Source: Rhyacichthys aspro
Taxonomy: Eukaryota > Chordata > Actinopteri > Gobiiformes > Rhyacichthyidae
Length of the DNA: 64,000 bases
Assembly: GCA_036850595.1 (NCBI GenBank)
Contig: CM072161.1
Coordinates: 3,214,801-3,278,800 of the forward strand
Direction: 5' to 3'
Below are positions 21,011 to 32,545 of this stretch, piece after piece. A program made the position numbers and the translations under genes. Position 1 is the first letter of the stretch, and each line of letters begins with the position of its first letter. The notes beneath the pieces are model-generated. The model had not been told where the DNA came from. It worked only from the letters and a program-made list of their open reading frames with translations, and did not search any database.

Positions 21011-22439
21011 GCAAAATTAAAGCTAGTTTAATGAGTTTGGGTACGAGATGGAAGGTATTTAAAAATGCATGAAATCAGGATTTTTAACATACATACGTTA
21101 AGGAGGATTGCATTGTTTCTAACGTAAAAATAGTAGCAACTAGTAGATTCCTTTGTGGCACCACAGACACACTGGAGATTTTTTTATTGTGACAAAACTT
21201 GGGTGAACTGTGGGTGTATTAAGAGCGTTCCAGAGGATATTATGCTCTACACACATAACGGACAGTTACAGAAACATGAGCTGTTCTGGTCCAGCCTGTA
21301 GCACATCTATGGACATTCTACTGTCAGTGAGCAAAACCCTCACAGTCACAAAAACAGTGGAGATGCTGGCAAAAGAACACAAATCTTACTTTAATTGAAA
21401 CAAATGTTAAATGTTGTTGCATTCTTTTTAGGTCAACTTGGATTTAACCCTGTTCAAAACTTAAATCTTGTTGGTACAACTGGGCCTTTAAGTGTTTGAA
21501 AGTGTAAAGTGAAAAAAAATACTGTTTATGGTGGTGTTCAAGCTGGAGCTACTGCAAAGGCTGCCATGACAAGTGCCATGGTAACAGAACATAACATTTG
21601 AATAGAAATGGCCTGCAGCTTCCACAAAACCTAAAGATTAAAATGCCCCCGCAGTTCTCACACCAAATTATGCAAATGGAGCACCACTCTGGTATTTGCA
21701 CAAACGAACACCGGCAAAGCAGTAATATTCTGATTAGACGTCTCTCCCCTTCCTTTTTACTCAAGATTGGCACATGAAAATCAGCTTTTTGAAATGATCT
21801 GGAGTGTGCCGAAGAGCACAACTCGCACCTTCAAATTAACCTTGTCAAGTTCGGCACAAAAAGGAGCTAGCAATCCACTTCAAACCTAATTTACAAGATT
21901 TATTCACATCCTATCACGGCGGAGGCTGATAATAGAAGCAATAGTCCACATGAAAAGAGGAAGAGCCATGCACAATGTGGGAAAATAAAAGCACACTACT
22001 GCTTGAGAAGAAAAGGTAAAACACTGTTCAAAAAGCCCCAACATGAAAAGGTAGTTTGACTTTGTTCTTCTTCAGTCTTAAGTTGCTGTTAACTGTTTGT
22101 AGCCTTAATGTTCAAAGGTAACAAAGAACTCATTGTCACGATGTCTTCACATGACTTTGTTTTGAATATAACCATTTTAAATAAAACTAATACCATTTGA
22201 GTATTTGTTAGGATTTCATTGAAAACAAACCTAAAAATAGTAGAAGAGAGAGCTTCTGATCTGTCATTCAGGTTCATTCACATTTCAAAGCTGTATAACA
22301 CACACAGTGGTGGCTGATATCAGTGGGCTTGGTGAGGACCCTCCTGTGTTTTAGGCTACTGTGTTGTTAAAACATATGTTTACATTTACTGTATATATAT
22401 TAAAGCTTTTATATTGTGTAAAAGATCTTAAAAGATGGT

Positions 22440-22580
22440 GATTATAGTTTTTTTAATTTATTTTCTTGCGCTTATTCCGAGCAACTCTGGGCCTTAACCA
22501 GGGTACACCCACCAGGGATTGAACTCACAACCTTCTTGCTGTGAGGCAGAGGTGTTAAGCACTCTGTCACCATACACCTC
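22440..22580 (-). mobile_element. SINE family 1 fragment, inverted
   Basis: On the minus strand: ggtgacagagtgcttaacac, then cctcacagcaagaaggttgt and gagttcaatccctgg (B box). This is the head of the same family as 5553-5945; the body is mostly missing. Confidence 0.65.
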
Positions 22581-23812
22581 TTGTTAATATTTTTGATATC
22601 ATTAATATTTCAAAAACATAAAAACATTTAAAAAAAAAAAAAAGGTGCTTATTTTATTTACAGCCCAAGCACAATGCGACCGCTGCACTGATTTGGAGAT
22701 TGACAGGTGTGAAGGCCCATCTCCGCTTGTATTATCTACTAGTGGGGCTATATTTTTACATCCCAGAGACTTGGATTTGGGCAAAACACAAAGATGTACA
22801 GAGTAACAATGGGTTTTGCTGTGCTTTTTGAGAGATTGTGGAGGATCAACTGACAGAAAGAGGAGACATTTTATCATTATAATTCAATTGTATTATAGTA
22901 TTATGTTTATTTGTTGCATTTTGTGTATGACTGCATCAGAAAGGTTGTTGAGAACTGCTACACTAAAAATCAGTCAGCCACATATTTCTGCCATCCTTTG
23001 TTTGTTAATTTAGAATTGATCATTTCTGAAAATTGTATTGCAGTAACATAATGTGATGAACTGTGCTGTGAGCAATAGATCTATATGCATTTATTAGCCC
23101 ACCCAACATCACCACCAGCCACCACTGAATATATCCATTCTACTTGTTGTACCTGTGGTGCCACACAATATATTTAGATGTGTTGCCATTAACTCAAACA
23201 AAGAGGAGAGTAATCAGCCTGTGTAGCTGAATGAGAGGCTGGAGGTATGGTATGCTGCTGCAATGAACAGTAGAAGAAAGTTTCAATCAGAAACTTTCTA
23301 AACTTTCATCAGGTGTTAAAGAAGGAGTGAAAATCCCCTTGTCACACATGTCCTCAGGAGAACGTGAGCAGAATTGGAGGATGTCTGCAAGATTTGTGTT
23401 CATACATGTCAGGAGATGTTTTTGGTTTTACTGACGAGTGAGGTCTGATGCATTATAAGGCAACTGTCTTTAACACGTAGCTAGCAGACAAATAGGCTGA
23501 TTCCTTCACAGTGATAATGGTTCCTCTTTATTGTAAATGGCTCTCTATGTTTCAAACTGCTTCATTTGCCAATTTATTTTTATTAGTATTATTTTTAGCT
23601 AATGCATTAGTGAGGTGATGCTGGTGAAAGACAAAAGCACCTACCAAGCTAAAATAAACTTCAGTCTTGATTAAAACAGAGTATCCCCAGCTTTGTTTCT
23701 ACCAAACATGCCATTTGACTACAGGTGAATGTTTACCCCTGTCACATTCACATGATGAACGATTAATATGTGCTGTACCGAAAGCTCTCAAGTTTCTCCA
23801 TCCATATCTTAC

Positions 23813-23941
23813 CTTTGTGTCTTGCAAAGTAGCGGCCCAGGACGATGAGTAGACACAGCATGGCGAATACAACCACGGCCACCACTCCTCCGATCACCGC
23901 ATGGTCCACTGTTCTGGGAGCGCCCTCTCCGGCTCGCGAGT
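23813..23941 (-). CDS. cadm1: cadm1 transmembrane exon
   Basis: 129 bases between a clean acceptor (tcttttgttcctgcag) and donor (CACAAAG then GTAAGA), phase 1 at both ends. With split codons it encodes DSRAGEGAPRTVDHAVIGG, then a membrane span of about 20 residues (VVAVVVFAMLCLLIVLG), then the start of the cytoplasmic stop-transfer region RYFARHK. The DSRAGE...VDHAVIGG block followed by this span is a signature of CADM1. It anchors the receptor and, in the family, the stalk/span is where shedding and intramembrane cleavage occur. It joins downstream to GTYFTHEAKG (20101) and upstream to the 33-base exon at 50056 or directly to an Ig-domain exon off the window. EGAPR replaces the EEGSIR/EEGTIR type of mammals. 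Confidence 0.96.
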
Positions 23942-26336
23942 CTGCAGGAACAAAAGAATACACTTAGACGTCTGCACCAACAGAAAAGAGAAATGATGTC
24001 TGTCAGTACAGTACACCCATTTGGAAAAAGTTGTGCCAGAAAAGTTACAAACTAAGAACTAGAGTTAATAATTGCTTCTATAAACTACGAGAGAGCTCAG
24101 AATGAATCATCCAGGTGCAATGTACAGGTTAATCAACTCAGAGGATTTAACTGCATGACGCACAGGTGGAGAAGTGGTTGCCGTCACAAGTGCAATTAAA
24201 ACTATACACCTCAGAGTTGATTAGCGCATGCTGTTTTTCTCTTCAGCACCAGCTTCCAGTCTTCCAAGTCTCTTAGTTACAAAACGTGGTGTCAATATGT
24301 GTCATGAAAGTTAACTCTTACTTTACAGCTTATAACAGTTGTGCTATTTACAGCCTGTATGATCACGAGTTGGTGGAGTAATGAAATGAGGAATAAACTT
24401 GAGTCATTTATGGCAGAAGCAGAACTGACTTCTAATCAGAAAAGCGGATTCTGCCAGACTGTGCTAGAATTACTTATCACCACCAGGACTAATTAAGTGA
24501 CAAAATGACAAAATAGTAATAGGGTGAATGTAAAGGTTTTACTAGTCATATGAGTGTCCCCTGTGTTGTTTACTGTTGAAATTACCCTAGTCCTTTTATA
24601 GGAATTTAACTATTTAATATTGCTGCCCATAAGTCAAGTCAAGATTTAAAAGCAGTGCACATAAAGTCAGTCGGTACGTTCACTTGCAGAGCTTACTCTG
24701 ACTATGCTCAAGGCTCGATTAAGCCATCTCAGCTGGATTTCACAACTGAAGTACGGTGTCTGCATAGATAATGTTAATGTTATTTCCTCAACACACCAAC
24801 TTTATGAGTTAAAACACACAGCATATTTAAAAAAGACCTACCAGCAGATGTTTTCTTTTATGTGGCCAGTGCTGTCTTAGGAGTAGTTTCCTAAATCACT
24901 CACTTACTAGACCCTATTATATACCTTTGATTGTAATCACTATGAGCTGTGTGTGAACTTTGTCAACTTTGCCAAGCAGCCTTTGCCAGCACCAAAAAAA
25001 AAAGCTAGAGGTCACTAGATGCTTAGCAATGTGTACCAATGCTGGGCTTGGACAGAATGTCAAATAACACCAAATGGAGGTGCCAGCGTGATACATGGAT
25101 GGTTTTAGGACCTGTGCTTCCTCATCAAAGACTGTTAAATGGAGATCAGTCAGATGAGATTAGCATTCACATCGTAAAATCAGCGAAACCTAGAAAGGAT
25201 AATGGACATTGATTTTACAAACACTGACAATATAAAATTGCATATTATGTCAAATAAAAACATGCGGTAGAGAAATTAGCATAGCAGAATAGCATTGTTG
25301 CGCCATCAGAAAATGATACACAAGCCAACATATTTGACTGGAATTATTTTTGACCTTAGAAAGAACAGTCTTCAGTGGGGTTTTTGTTGTCATTTTTATT
25401 AAAACTAAGCCTGTTTCTTATACACCTCCAGAACTGCAATCTTCTACCCACTTTTTCCCAACCACACTGTCTGTTTGTGTGTACCCTCTGATTCCACTGA
25501 TAGGATAGTTTCTGGAGAGGGAGATGAGATATATGCCTCCAAATGTCAGTGTTGTTACAGGTCTCTGCATAGAAATAGGCAAAGTCTGGGTTTGGGAAAT
25601 TATACACAGCAAACGAACGCTAACATTTTCTAAACCTAACCTTGTATCACCTCTGCACATTCTACTTTTCTACCACACATATGCCTTAGATTCAAAGCTG
25701 TTATTTGATAGAATTGGTGGACGTGCTCCGGGGGGTACTGACTTTTTCCTCAAATAACCTTGGAAACATTCTTTCTGTGGCTAATGCATGCTCTTTGGTC
25801 AGTACAGTGCATCCGACATAAAACAGAAAGTATGATTTGCTAACTCAAATGAGTCAATATGCTCCAATACTGTGATACACAGTACTTAAGAAAAATTAAG
25901 ACTGCAGGCACCTTAGCATGGGATTTTAAGGACACTTAGACAAATTGAGACCTGTGAAAACGCTGCAGATCCAGATGTGAAAAAACAACTTTTGGACAAC
26001 CTTTGAATCTCAGTTGTATTATCAGAATGCAGTTACTTCTACAATATATCTTTGGCCTCATTTCCACTGGGATCAACACGTCAAAATGTGTTCAAAGTTG
26101 TTTACTGCAAGTGCCTCAAAGTAATAATCTTTTAAATCAAGTCAGAAAGCATTAGTAATAAGCTGAAATCTATCAGCCTGTTTGTTTGAATACAATCAAA
26201 CCTTTCAAAATCATCTAATAAGTTGACCCTTATTGACCTTTAAAGCTTTTGAACTCCAGTGCTGAGTGAAGAAAACCCTCGGAGCCGGACGCAGGCCTCA
26301 GAGCCATCGGTGCTAATGCTATGTGAAAGGTATTGA
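23942..26336 (-). other. cadm1 intron, repeat-poor part
   Basis: Part of the 26-kb intron between 23942 and 50055. I see no exon, no repeat I can name and no strong structure. Confidence 0.4.
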
Positions 26337-26660
26337 TCAGGTGTAGAGATCCATGAAGACCCTGACTTTATATCTGTTCATGATCGTGACTGCTGCAGAA
26401 TGGCACAAAGAAAGAGCAAATGTTTTCATCAATAACTCAATGTGTGCTGTGGGGAAAGCTTCGTAAAGCAGACACAAGAACAAGAGAAATGTAGCGCTGG
26501 TGAGATTCAGCCCTTTTCTCTCCAAAACAACAGTGAGAATTGCAAACATAGATACGGTGTAGTACATCAGGTACACAATCTTGACAATTTTTGGCTCTCC
26601 GTAGATCTGGCATAAAATTTCAGACAAATCAAGTGATCTGCAAATCTCATAAAACCACAT
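26337..26660 (-). other. Unresolved 107-codon hydrophobic frame in the intron
   Basis: ATG at 26660 to TAG at 26337 on the cadm1-sense strand. The peptide has two or three hydrophobic stretches (IVYLMYYTVSMFAILTVVL; TFLLFLCLLYEAF). I do not recognise it. No splice sites or poly(A) signal frame it convincingly, and it directly abuts a transposon fragment. It may be a chance frame, or part of a repeat. Confidence 0.15.
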
Positions 26661-26689
26661 TTCATTAACAATAGAACCTAAACGACATA

Positions 26690-27125
26690 TCAGGTGTTGA
26701 AATTGGACATTTTACCATTTCATGAAAAATAATAGCTATTTTTAAATTTGAAGGCAGCAACACATCTCAAAAAAGTTTGAATGTGGCCAACAAAAAACAC
26801 AGGAAAAGTTAGTGTAATAAAAGAAAACAGCTGGAGGAGCATTTGGCAACTAATTAGGTTTAAGAGTGTGAGTACAAAAGGAGCATTATAGAGTCTCTAA
26901 GAAGTAAAGATGGGCTGAGGTTCACTAATCTGCAAAAAATGCCTCTAAAATAGTGGAACAATTTCAGAAAAACTTGCAGAAAAATTGCAAAAACTTTGAA
27001 TATACTTTGAATATTATCAAAAGAGATACAATCTGGAGAAGTCTCTGTGGGACAAGGCCAAAAGTTAGTATTGGATGCTGTTGATCTTCGCAAATACTTT
27101 TTGCACGCCATGAGTTTGGAGCTAT
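26690..27125 (+). mobile_element. Tc1/mariner-type transposon 5' fragment
   Basis: Contains cagcaacacatctcaaaaaa, acagctggaggagcatttgg and agtaaagatgggctgaggtt, then a decayed coding part (caatttcagaaaaacttgca; gacaaggccaaaagttagta). Conceptual pieces such as WNNF, NIIKRD-like and the SVGQGQ-type linker resemble the paired-type DNA-binding N-terminus of a Tc/mariner transposase. This matches, from general knowledge, a repeat common in fish. Stops interrupt every frame; the catalytic part is absent. Confidence 0.55.
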
Positions 27126-28506
27126 TATTTTTCACCTGACATGTAGTTTATGTTCTATAATGAATGAAATCTACTACTTGTTCACATAATTGGTGCTGCC
27201 ACGTACAAAGCCTCTTCCTCATCCACTCAGACAGAGTTTCACACAATGTATGACACCAAAGGAGTGCTTCCAGGTTAGTACTGCCACTCATTCACTGTAA
27301 GCAACATGTGTTAACAGTTTATTGGTGCATTGGTGTATTAACCTATTTTATCAGCCTTTCTTAGAAACTTTTCCCAGTGAATTCGTTCTCATGTTATTAT
27401 ATTTGGTGGCATGAACACATCAACCCAACCATAATCCTGGTGGTTAGATGTATATACTTGTATGTGCACACACAGTGACAGCAGAGAAGTCAGATTGAAA
27501 TGCAAGCTCTAAAGGGTGCTATTGTCTCCAAAAGGTCTATGTTAAACTTCTAAGGTGCCATTACACAACATCCATTTTGGAGAGTGGTGAATGTTAAAGC
27601 TTATTGTGTGGAAAACGTGCCCGTGCTGCTGAAGCGTGCGTTAGCAGTCAGCTCACGTGAAGCGGCCCTCAGCCCACAGTGTCCATTAGCTGCTGCAGGA
27701 AGTCACTAAAACCTAAAGTGTACACTCGGGGGATTTTCGCTGAGTGCGCTCCAGCAAACACAAAGAGAGCCCTGCGGGTTATTAACCGAGACAGAGCGAA
27801 CCATCATGGAACCATCAGCCCACCCCTCAACCTCACCCCTGTGCAGCTGTACAAAGGACCAACGCCGCGTCAAACCCAACAAAACACGAGCCGTTAGAAC
27901 TAATAGGTTATTTTGACTTGAGATTTTCTTTTTAGAGGTGGGCAGATTCAATTAAAACGAGCAGGAATCCTTCTGACAGCCAATTCACTAGTGTCAGGCC
28001 GCGCTTTAACACACTTTCCTATTACGATGTAAATGTGCGCCGGTCAGGGCTGAGGAGGCCTGCACTCAACCTCTCTGAGTGTTTCCATAGCGTTAATGTA
28101 AAGCACAGAGCGGAAATGTGTAAAATGTTACTAACAAAAAGCTTCTTATACTTGATCACACTACAGGCAAAAATGTACTAATATTGTTTATGGCTGCACT
28201 CATTGTAGTGACGAGTTAATACTGGTGACAAAAGCTGATGCATTTATACAGAGGGACTAGTCGGTATAGCATGTTTGCTACAGGCAACCTCTGAACAGGC
28301 CCTATTTGAAGTGGACTTCTAAAACACAGGTGGTTGCCATGAACTAGAATAAAGAAGCAATTCTTGTGTGAAGCAATGTGAGAGGCTGAGATTTCCTGTC
28401 ACAAGTTCTGCTTTAATGCATTTTAGACAGGAAAGGCAATGGTTTTAATTCACGAAGCAAGAGCTGTCAGATGCTAACACTGTCTACACTTGTTGATAGC
28501 TTTGTT
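27126..28506. other. Intron segment with a possible conserved island
   Basis: 27600-27900 and 27985-28080 are GC-richer and repeat-free (for example gaagcgtgcgttagcagtca, ccgagacagagcgaaccatc), unlike the flanks. Two opposed frames there (27679 plus, 27951 minus) look like chance. Candidate regulatory sequence only. Confidence 0.25.
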
Positions 28507-29198
28507 TGAAAGGAACCCCAACTATTAGCACTTGTTGGTCCTATTCTACTAAAATGCATTGTTAGTAGCACATGAAAACTCCTTACTGTTTTAAAAATCG
28601 AATGGCACCATTATTTTACCTACACAGTGCATTCTAGGACTAATTTGGTTGCACCCGAGACGAACGCTAAGAAAAAGTTACTGTGTTTCGGCCTACGTTT
28701 TTTCTCTCCGTTAGCCTTAAAAAGTGGAAACAGTGCCGCACTGCACTGCTTTTGGTTGTAATTTCCAACAAAAACAGCAACGTAAGTCTTCACTGCTTTC
28801 CAAGTGATAAAAAGAGGAGAGTTAAGTGGGCCTGTGGACTTCATAAAGACGTATAAGGTGTTTGTATTCTTTACACTTCTCTCCTGATCCTTTTGAGTTA
28901 TTTTGTCGACCACAGCTGCTAAAGGAGCTAACGTGCGCTGGCGGTTATAAACATGGGCTGAAACCTAATGCCATGCCACCAATTCTCTCACATAAGGCAC
29001 CTAAACGCCTCAGGCTGATGAGTGTAAACCCAGAGAAAAAACATGAAAGAGAAGACGCTAAACGCTCTTCTACTGGGCTGTAATATATCTCTTCTTCCTC
29101 CATCTCATCAAATTTTTAAAAACAGTGTATTGTATTCTTAAGATCACGTTTTTACTACACAAGGTCAATTATTCCTACAAGTTGGGGTTCCCTTTAAG
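28507..29198. mobile_element. 690-bp element with GGAACCCCAACT inverted ends
   Basis: The left end has gaaaggaaccccaact (28508-28523). The right end has agttggggttccctttaag (29180-29198), its near-perfect reverse complement. The interior has tgcattctaggactaatttg and acagtgccgcactgcactgc, and no intact frame. Size, short inverted ends and lack of coding fit a non-autonomous DNA transposon. No clear target duplication seen. Confidence 0.6.
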
Positions 29199-31054
29199 AA
29201 AAAGTTTGTTCTTTCTTGTTGGAATACAGCTGTTTATTATAACAAAAAAGACATTCTTATTGATTTGAGAAAACATTATTTGTGTGTTTTCTATTCTATT
29301 GTCATTTTCGCCTGAGTGAGCATTCTCTGTCATCCAATCAACAAACTACAGTGTTTAGCTCCACTATTTTAGTAAATGCACACTGTTGGACCCAAAAGCT
29401 GAGGTGTTTCCAAAATGGTCCAGTTTGCTTATTTCAAATTTTGCAGGATGCCATAACAAACTTTCACAATTTTCTCAGTATCAGCGCTGCAATAATTACA
29501 GATCTCTGTCTTTATAAGGAAGTATCATCTGGTTTGTTTGATTGATGGCATTAAAGCTCACAAATCAAACAGGATCTCAGTATGACATCTGGAGAATCAT
29601 TTAGAGTTTTCCCTGATAACGGTGTCCATCACATGTCAGGAGCAGTTGTGGATGAAATGGGTGGAAGGGGAGTACGACGTGTAATTACTGCAACCAAAAA
29701 CCCCATGTCGAATAAGAGATGATGTTAGCAAATACAGAAATTGAACCCTTCCCATATACAGCACAGCCAATCCTAGAGCTGCTCATGAAGAACACCCTCC
29801 AGGTAAATATAACGAGTGGATTGCTTTACATTTTTGTCTAAAATCTGTGGTGAGTTCTACCTCCCACCACACAATAGACTTTACTTCTGTTAACCAGCTC
29901 CTAAGTTCAATGAAAACACTGGTGTTTTTTTGTTGTTTTTTTTTGCTTAAGGCACATCTCTCAACTCTCAACACAAAGACCATCACAATGAGAGCTCGTC
30001 AAAAACATGCAAGGTAGGTCATTATCGAAGAAGAGAATCAGCCTCGGGGCAAAGCTGGAAAAAAACATTTTGACAAGGCAAAATCTATACAAATCCACTT
30101 CAAGGAAACATAATGGCTCTCCAGTGGCCACTAATGCAAATCATACGCACCAACCGAGACTGTTCATACAGCATAAATATTCCGCTTTTTAATATATTAG
30201 TGCTATGATTATTTATGTGCTTATGTTTTATGTTTTAACTCCTGGGCTAATACATACAACAAACAATAGTAGTTTGAATCCTATTAGTGATTAAAGTGCA
30301 TTACTCCATGGGCTCTACACCTGGCTAGTTGGGTTAGAGTTATAGTCTGATTTTCAAAGATTTTTCGTATCATTAAACATCCTCCTTAAAAAAAATTAAA
30401 TTAAATTTAAAAAAAAAACAACAAAAAATGGTTTGGTTAAACCACAGTATGTAAGATTGGAACTATATCACTAAGACTGTAATAAAGGAGTCTATTCTTG
30501 CACCTTTTATAATCACTTTATACACTACAGACTTAAAAAATATCACTCTAAATTCTTTCACATTCAAAACTCCTGAAGGGAATGCTATTGTATTTTTGGA
30601 TTCTAGATGGACAAGTGGGGTAATACCTGGTCATTGCCTTCAAATCTTTTATTTTATGATTGTGAGTTTTTGCAGTAGAGTTGTCTGGAAAGAGGGAGAT
30701 GAACTACTTGTAAATTAGGCATGAGTAACCCTAGGAAAAGTCTAAAGTGTTGAAACAACGCATGTGTAGCATGATGAATATGATATTAATTTAAATGACA
30801 TGGATCATCCTTTACACGCTATAAAAGAGCAAGCAGCCAATAGACTCCAGAGTTTCATATGCTAAAGCCAGAGCATTGAGCTGTCATAAAGCTGTACACA
30901 CGACAACTGATTGGAGATAAAGAAGACGCGTTATTTTACAGATGACATTTGATTTAAATTAAAGACTATCCAAGCGGCAAGTTTGGAAGAATGGTGAGGT
31001 TGTTTTGGTATATTTGCACAAATACAACTCTACTAGGGTCCAGTGTATTGGCCT
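29199..31054. other. Intron segment, unassigned
   Basis: AT-rich, no exon and no named repeat. A-rich run near 30390-30430. The block 30820-30980 is repeat-free and evenly composed. Confidence 0.3.
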
Positions 31055-31320
31055 ATTTGTGCACCCTCAGTGTGAGTGATGTAATGTGTGGTTTTCATGT
31101 AACGTCTTGCAATGAGACCGTGTCCTGCTGACGGGAAAGTTACAGTGGAGGTTTTAGTCTATCTGAGAGAACTGTATCAGTAAGATAGGCATGATTCTAT
31201 TGATCTCATATCTAAGAACCATTAATTATTATGACAATATATATTTTTGGCCTAAACACAGTGTACACAGTGCTACTGGTTAAAAGTAACACAAGGCTGT
31301 TTTAAAAGAACAACAGATTA
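31055..31320 (+). repeat. Unnamed dispersed repeat, copy 1
   Basis: Shares tcttgcaatgagaccgtgtc, ctgacgggaaagtt and a following ag(tg)gaggtttt..gtct block with 58585-58790, 27.5 kb away and in the same orientation. Weaker similarity continues for about 100 more bases (atatttttggcctaaa versus catatttgggctaaaa). No coding frame. Confidence 0.6.
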
Positions 31321-32399
31321 TTTAATTATTTAAGATTTACTTTACTTTTTTTTTTTACAAATCCATGGCCATTTTTTTTCTGTCTCAGACGAAGAGGCAG
31401 AAGTTTAGTCCCAACCCATCTCCACATCTATAGTGTGTGTTTAAAAGCCCAGAGAGCAGTATGTGACAGCTGTACAACACTTAGTGTCAGTGCTGTCCAG
31501 CACTCAGTGTCCACGTTTCTATGAGAATCAATTTTTGTGTCATATCACTGAATATTATGATGAGCCATTAGTGTCAAAGTAAAGCACGTTACATGAGTGT
31601 TATTATCACACGTCTAACGGCACCCATCAGTGTTTGCACTGCCAAGGCTATTTCACTGATAGCTTTTACTTTAATGTTGGCTGTTTTACAAGAAACACAT
31701 GGACCCTACACAATGCTAACAAAATGGCGATGTCTTTTTTTTCTTTTTCTTTTACATATGTACTACCTGGTGACTCTCATTTATCAAATGTGCATCCCAC
31801 CAGCAAACTGAGAGTGTACCCATTTAAACACAAGCTTTGGCATTTATCAATCTAAATAAGGCATAAAGTTAGTTCAGGTTTCACACTATAGCTCTGGTGC
31901 CGGTGAAAATGTATGTTTCTACACTCTTGTGATTGGTTGTGATTTGGTGTTAATCAATTTCTCACACCTGTTTAATATGTAAAGCCAACTCCATATCAAA
32001 GAAGGATGCATTAAAGAGGTTAGGCTTGGAGTTGGAGTGTAATCTAGAAGGACACCTACGATTGATGAGATGTTATGAGCTACGATTGAGAGCATTGTAC
32101 TATGAACAGTTTTGTTGAGGGCACCACTTCAGCTACCACATTGGTGTCTGCTGCTATTGTCTTTCACAGAGTCTACTGGCCTGATCAGACCTGGATGGAA
32201 AAAATAAAATAAAATTGGGCAGTGCTGCTTTAAGTTAGGAAATGAGTTAAAGAGACCAAAAATGGCCTAACATGGATCTTCTCCACATTCGCTGGAAAAA
32301 CAATGACGAGGAAAATGCAAGCCAATGTTTTACTGGTTGTACTGTTAGGCTAATTGAAAGACCCTGGCATGATTGGAGAAGGCATCAGACTTTGTTCTT
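31321..32399. other. Intron segment, unassigned
   Basis: No exon or repeat I can support. T and A homopolymers near 31352 and 31370. Confidence 0.3.
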
Positions 32400-32545
32400 T
32401 CATTCATTTTTTCCGCTTAGTCAGATTAGGGGTCATGGTTGAAGCCTATCCCAGCTGCTGTGGGCCTGATGCAGAGTACACCCTGGACAATTTCTAGTTA
32501 GTTCAGAAACAGAAGTGACCTACTAGAGGATATGGAGGGTACAGT
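32400..32545 (-). mobile_element. SINE family 1 3' fragment, inverted
   Basis: On the minus strand the tail blocks ccagggtgtactctgcatca, agctgggataggctt and actaagcgg match the end of the 5553-5945 family. The head is missing. Confidence 0.55.

Larger units (their letters stand above)
20102..23812 (-). other. cadm1: cadm1 last intron
   Basis: 3.7-kb intron, minus-strand donor GTAAGA at 23812 and acceptor CCCCAG at 20102, phase 1. It holds a SINE at 20722-21010 and an inverted SINE fragment at 22440-22580. I found no additional exon in it. Mammalian CADM1 joins these two exons directly, as here. Confidence 0.85.
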
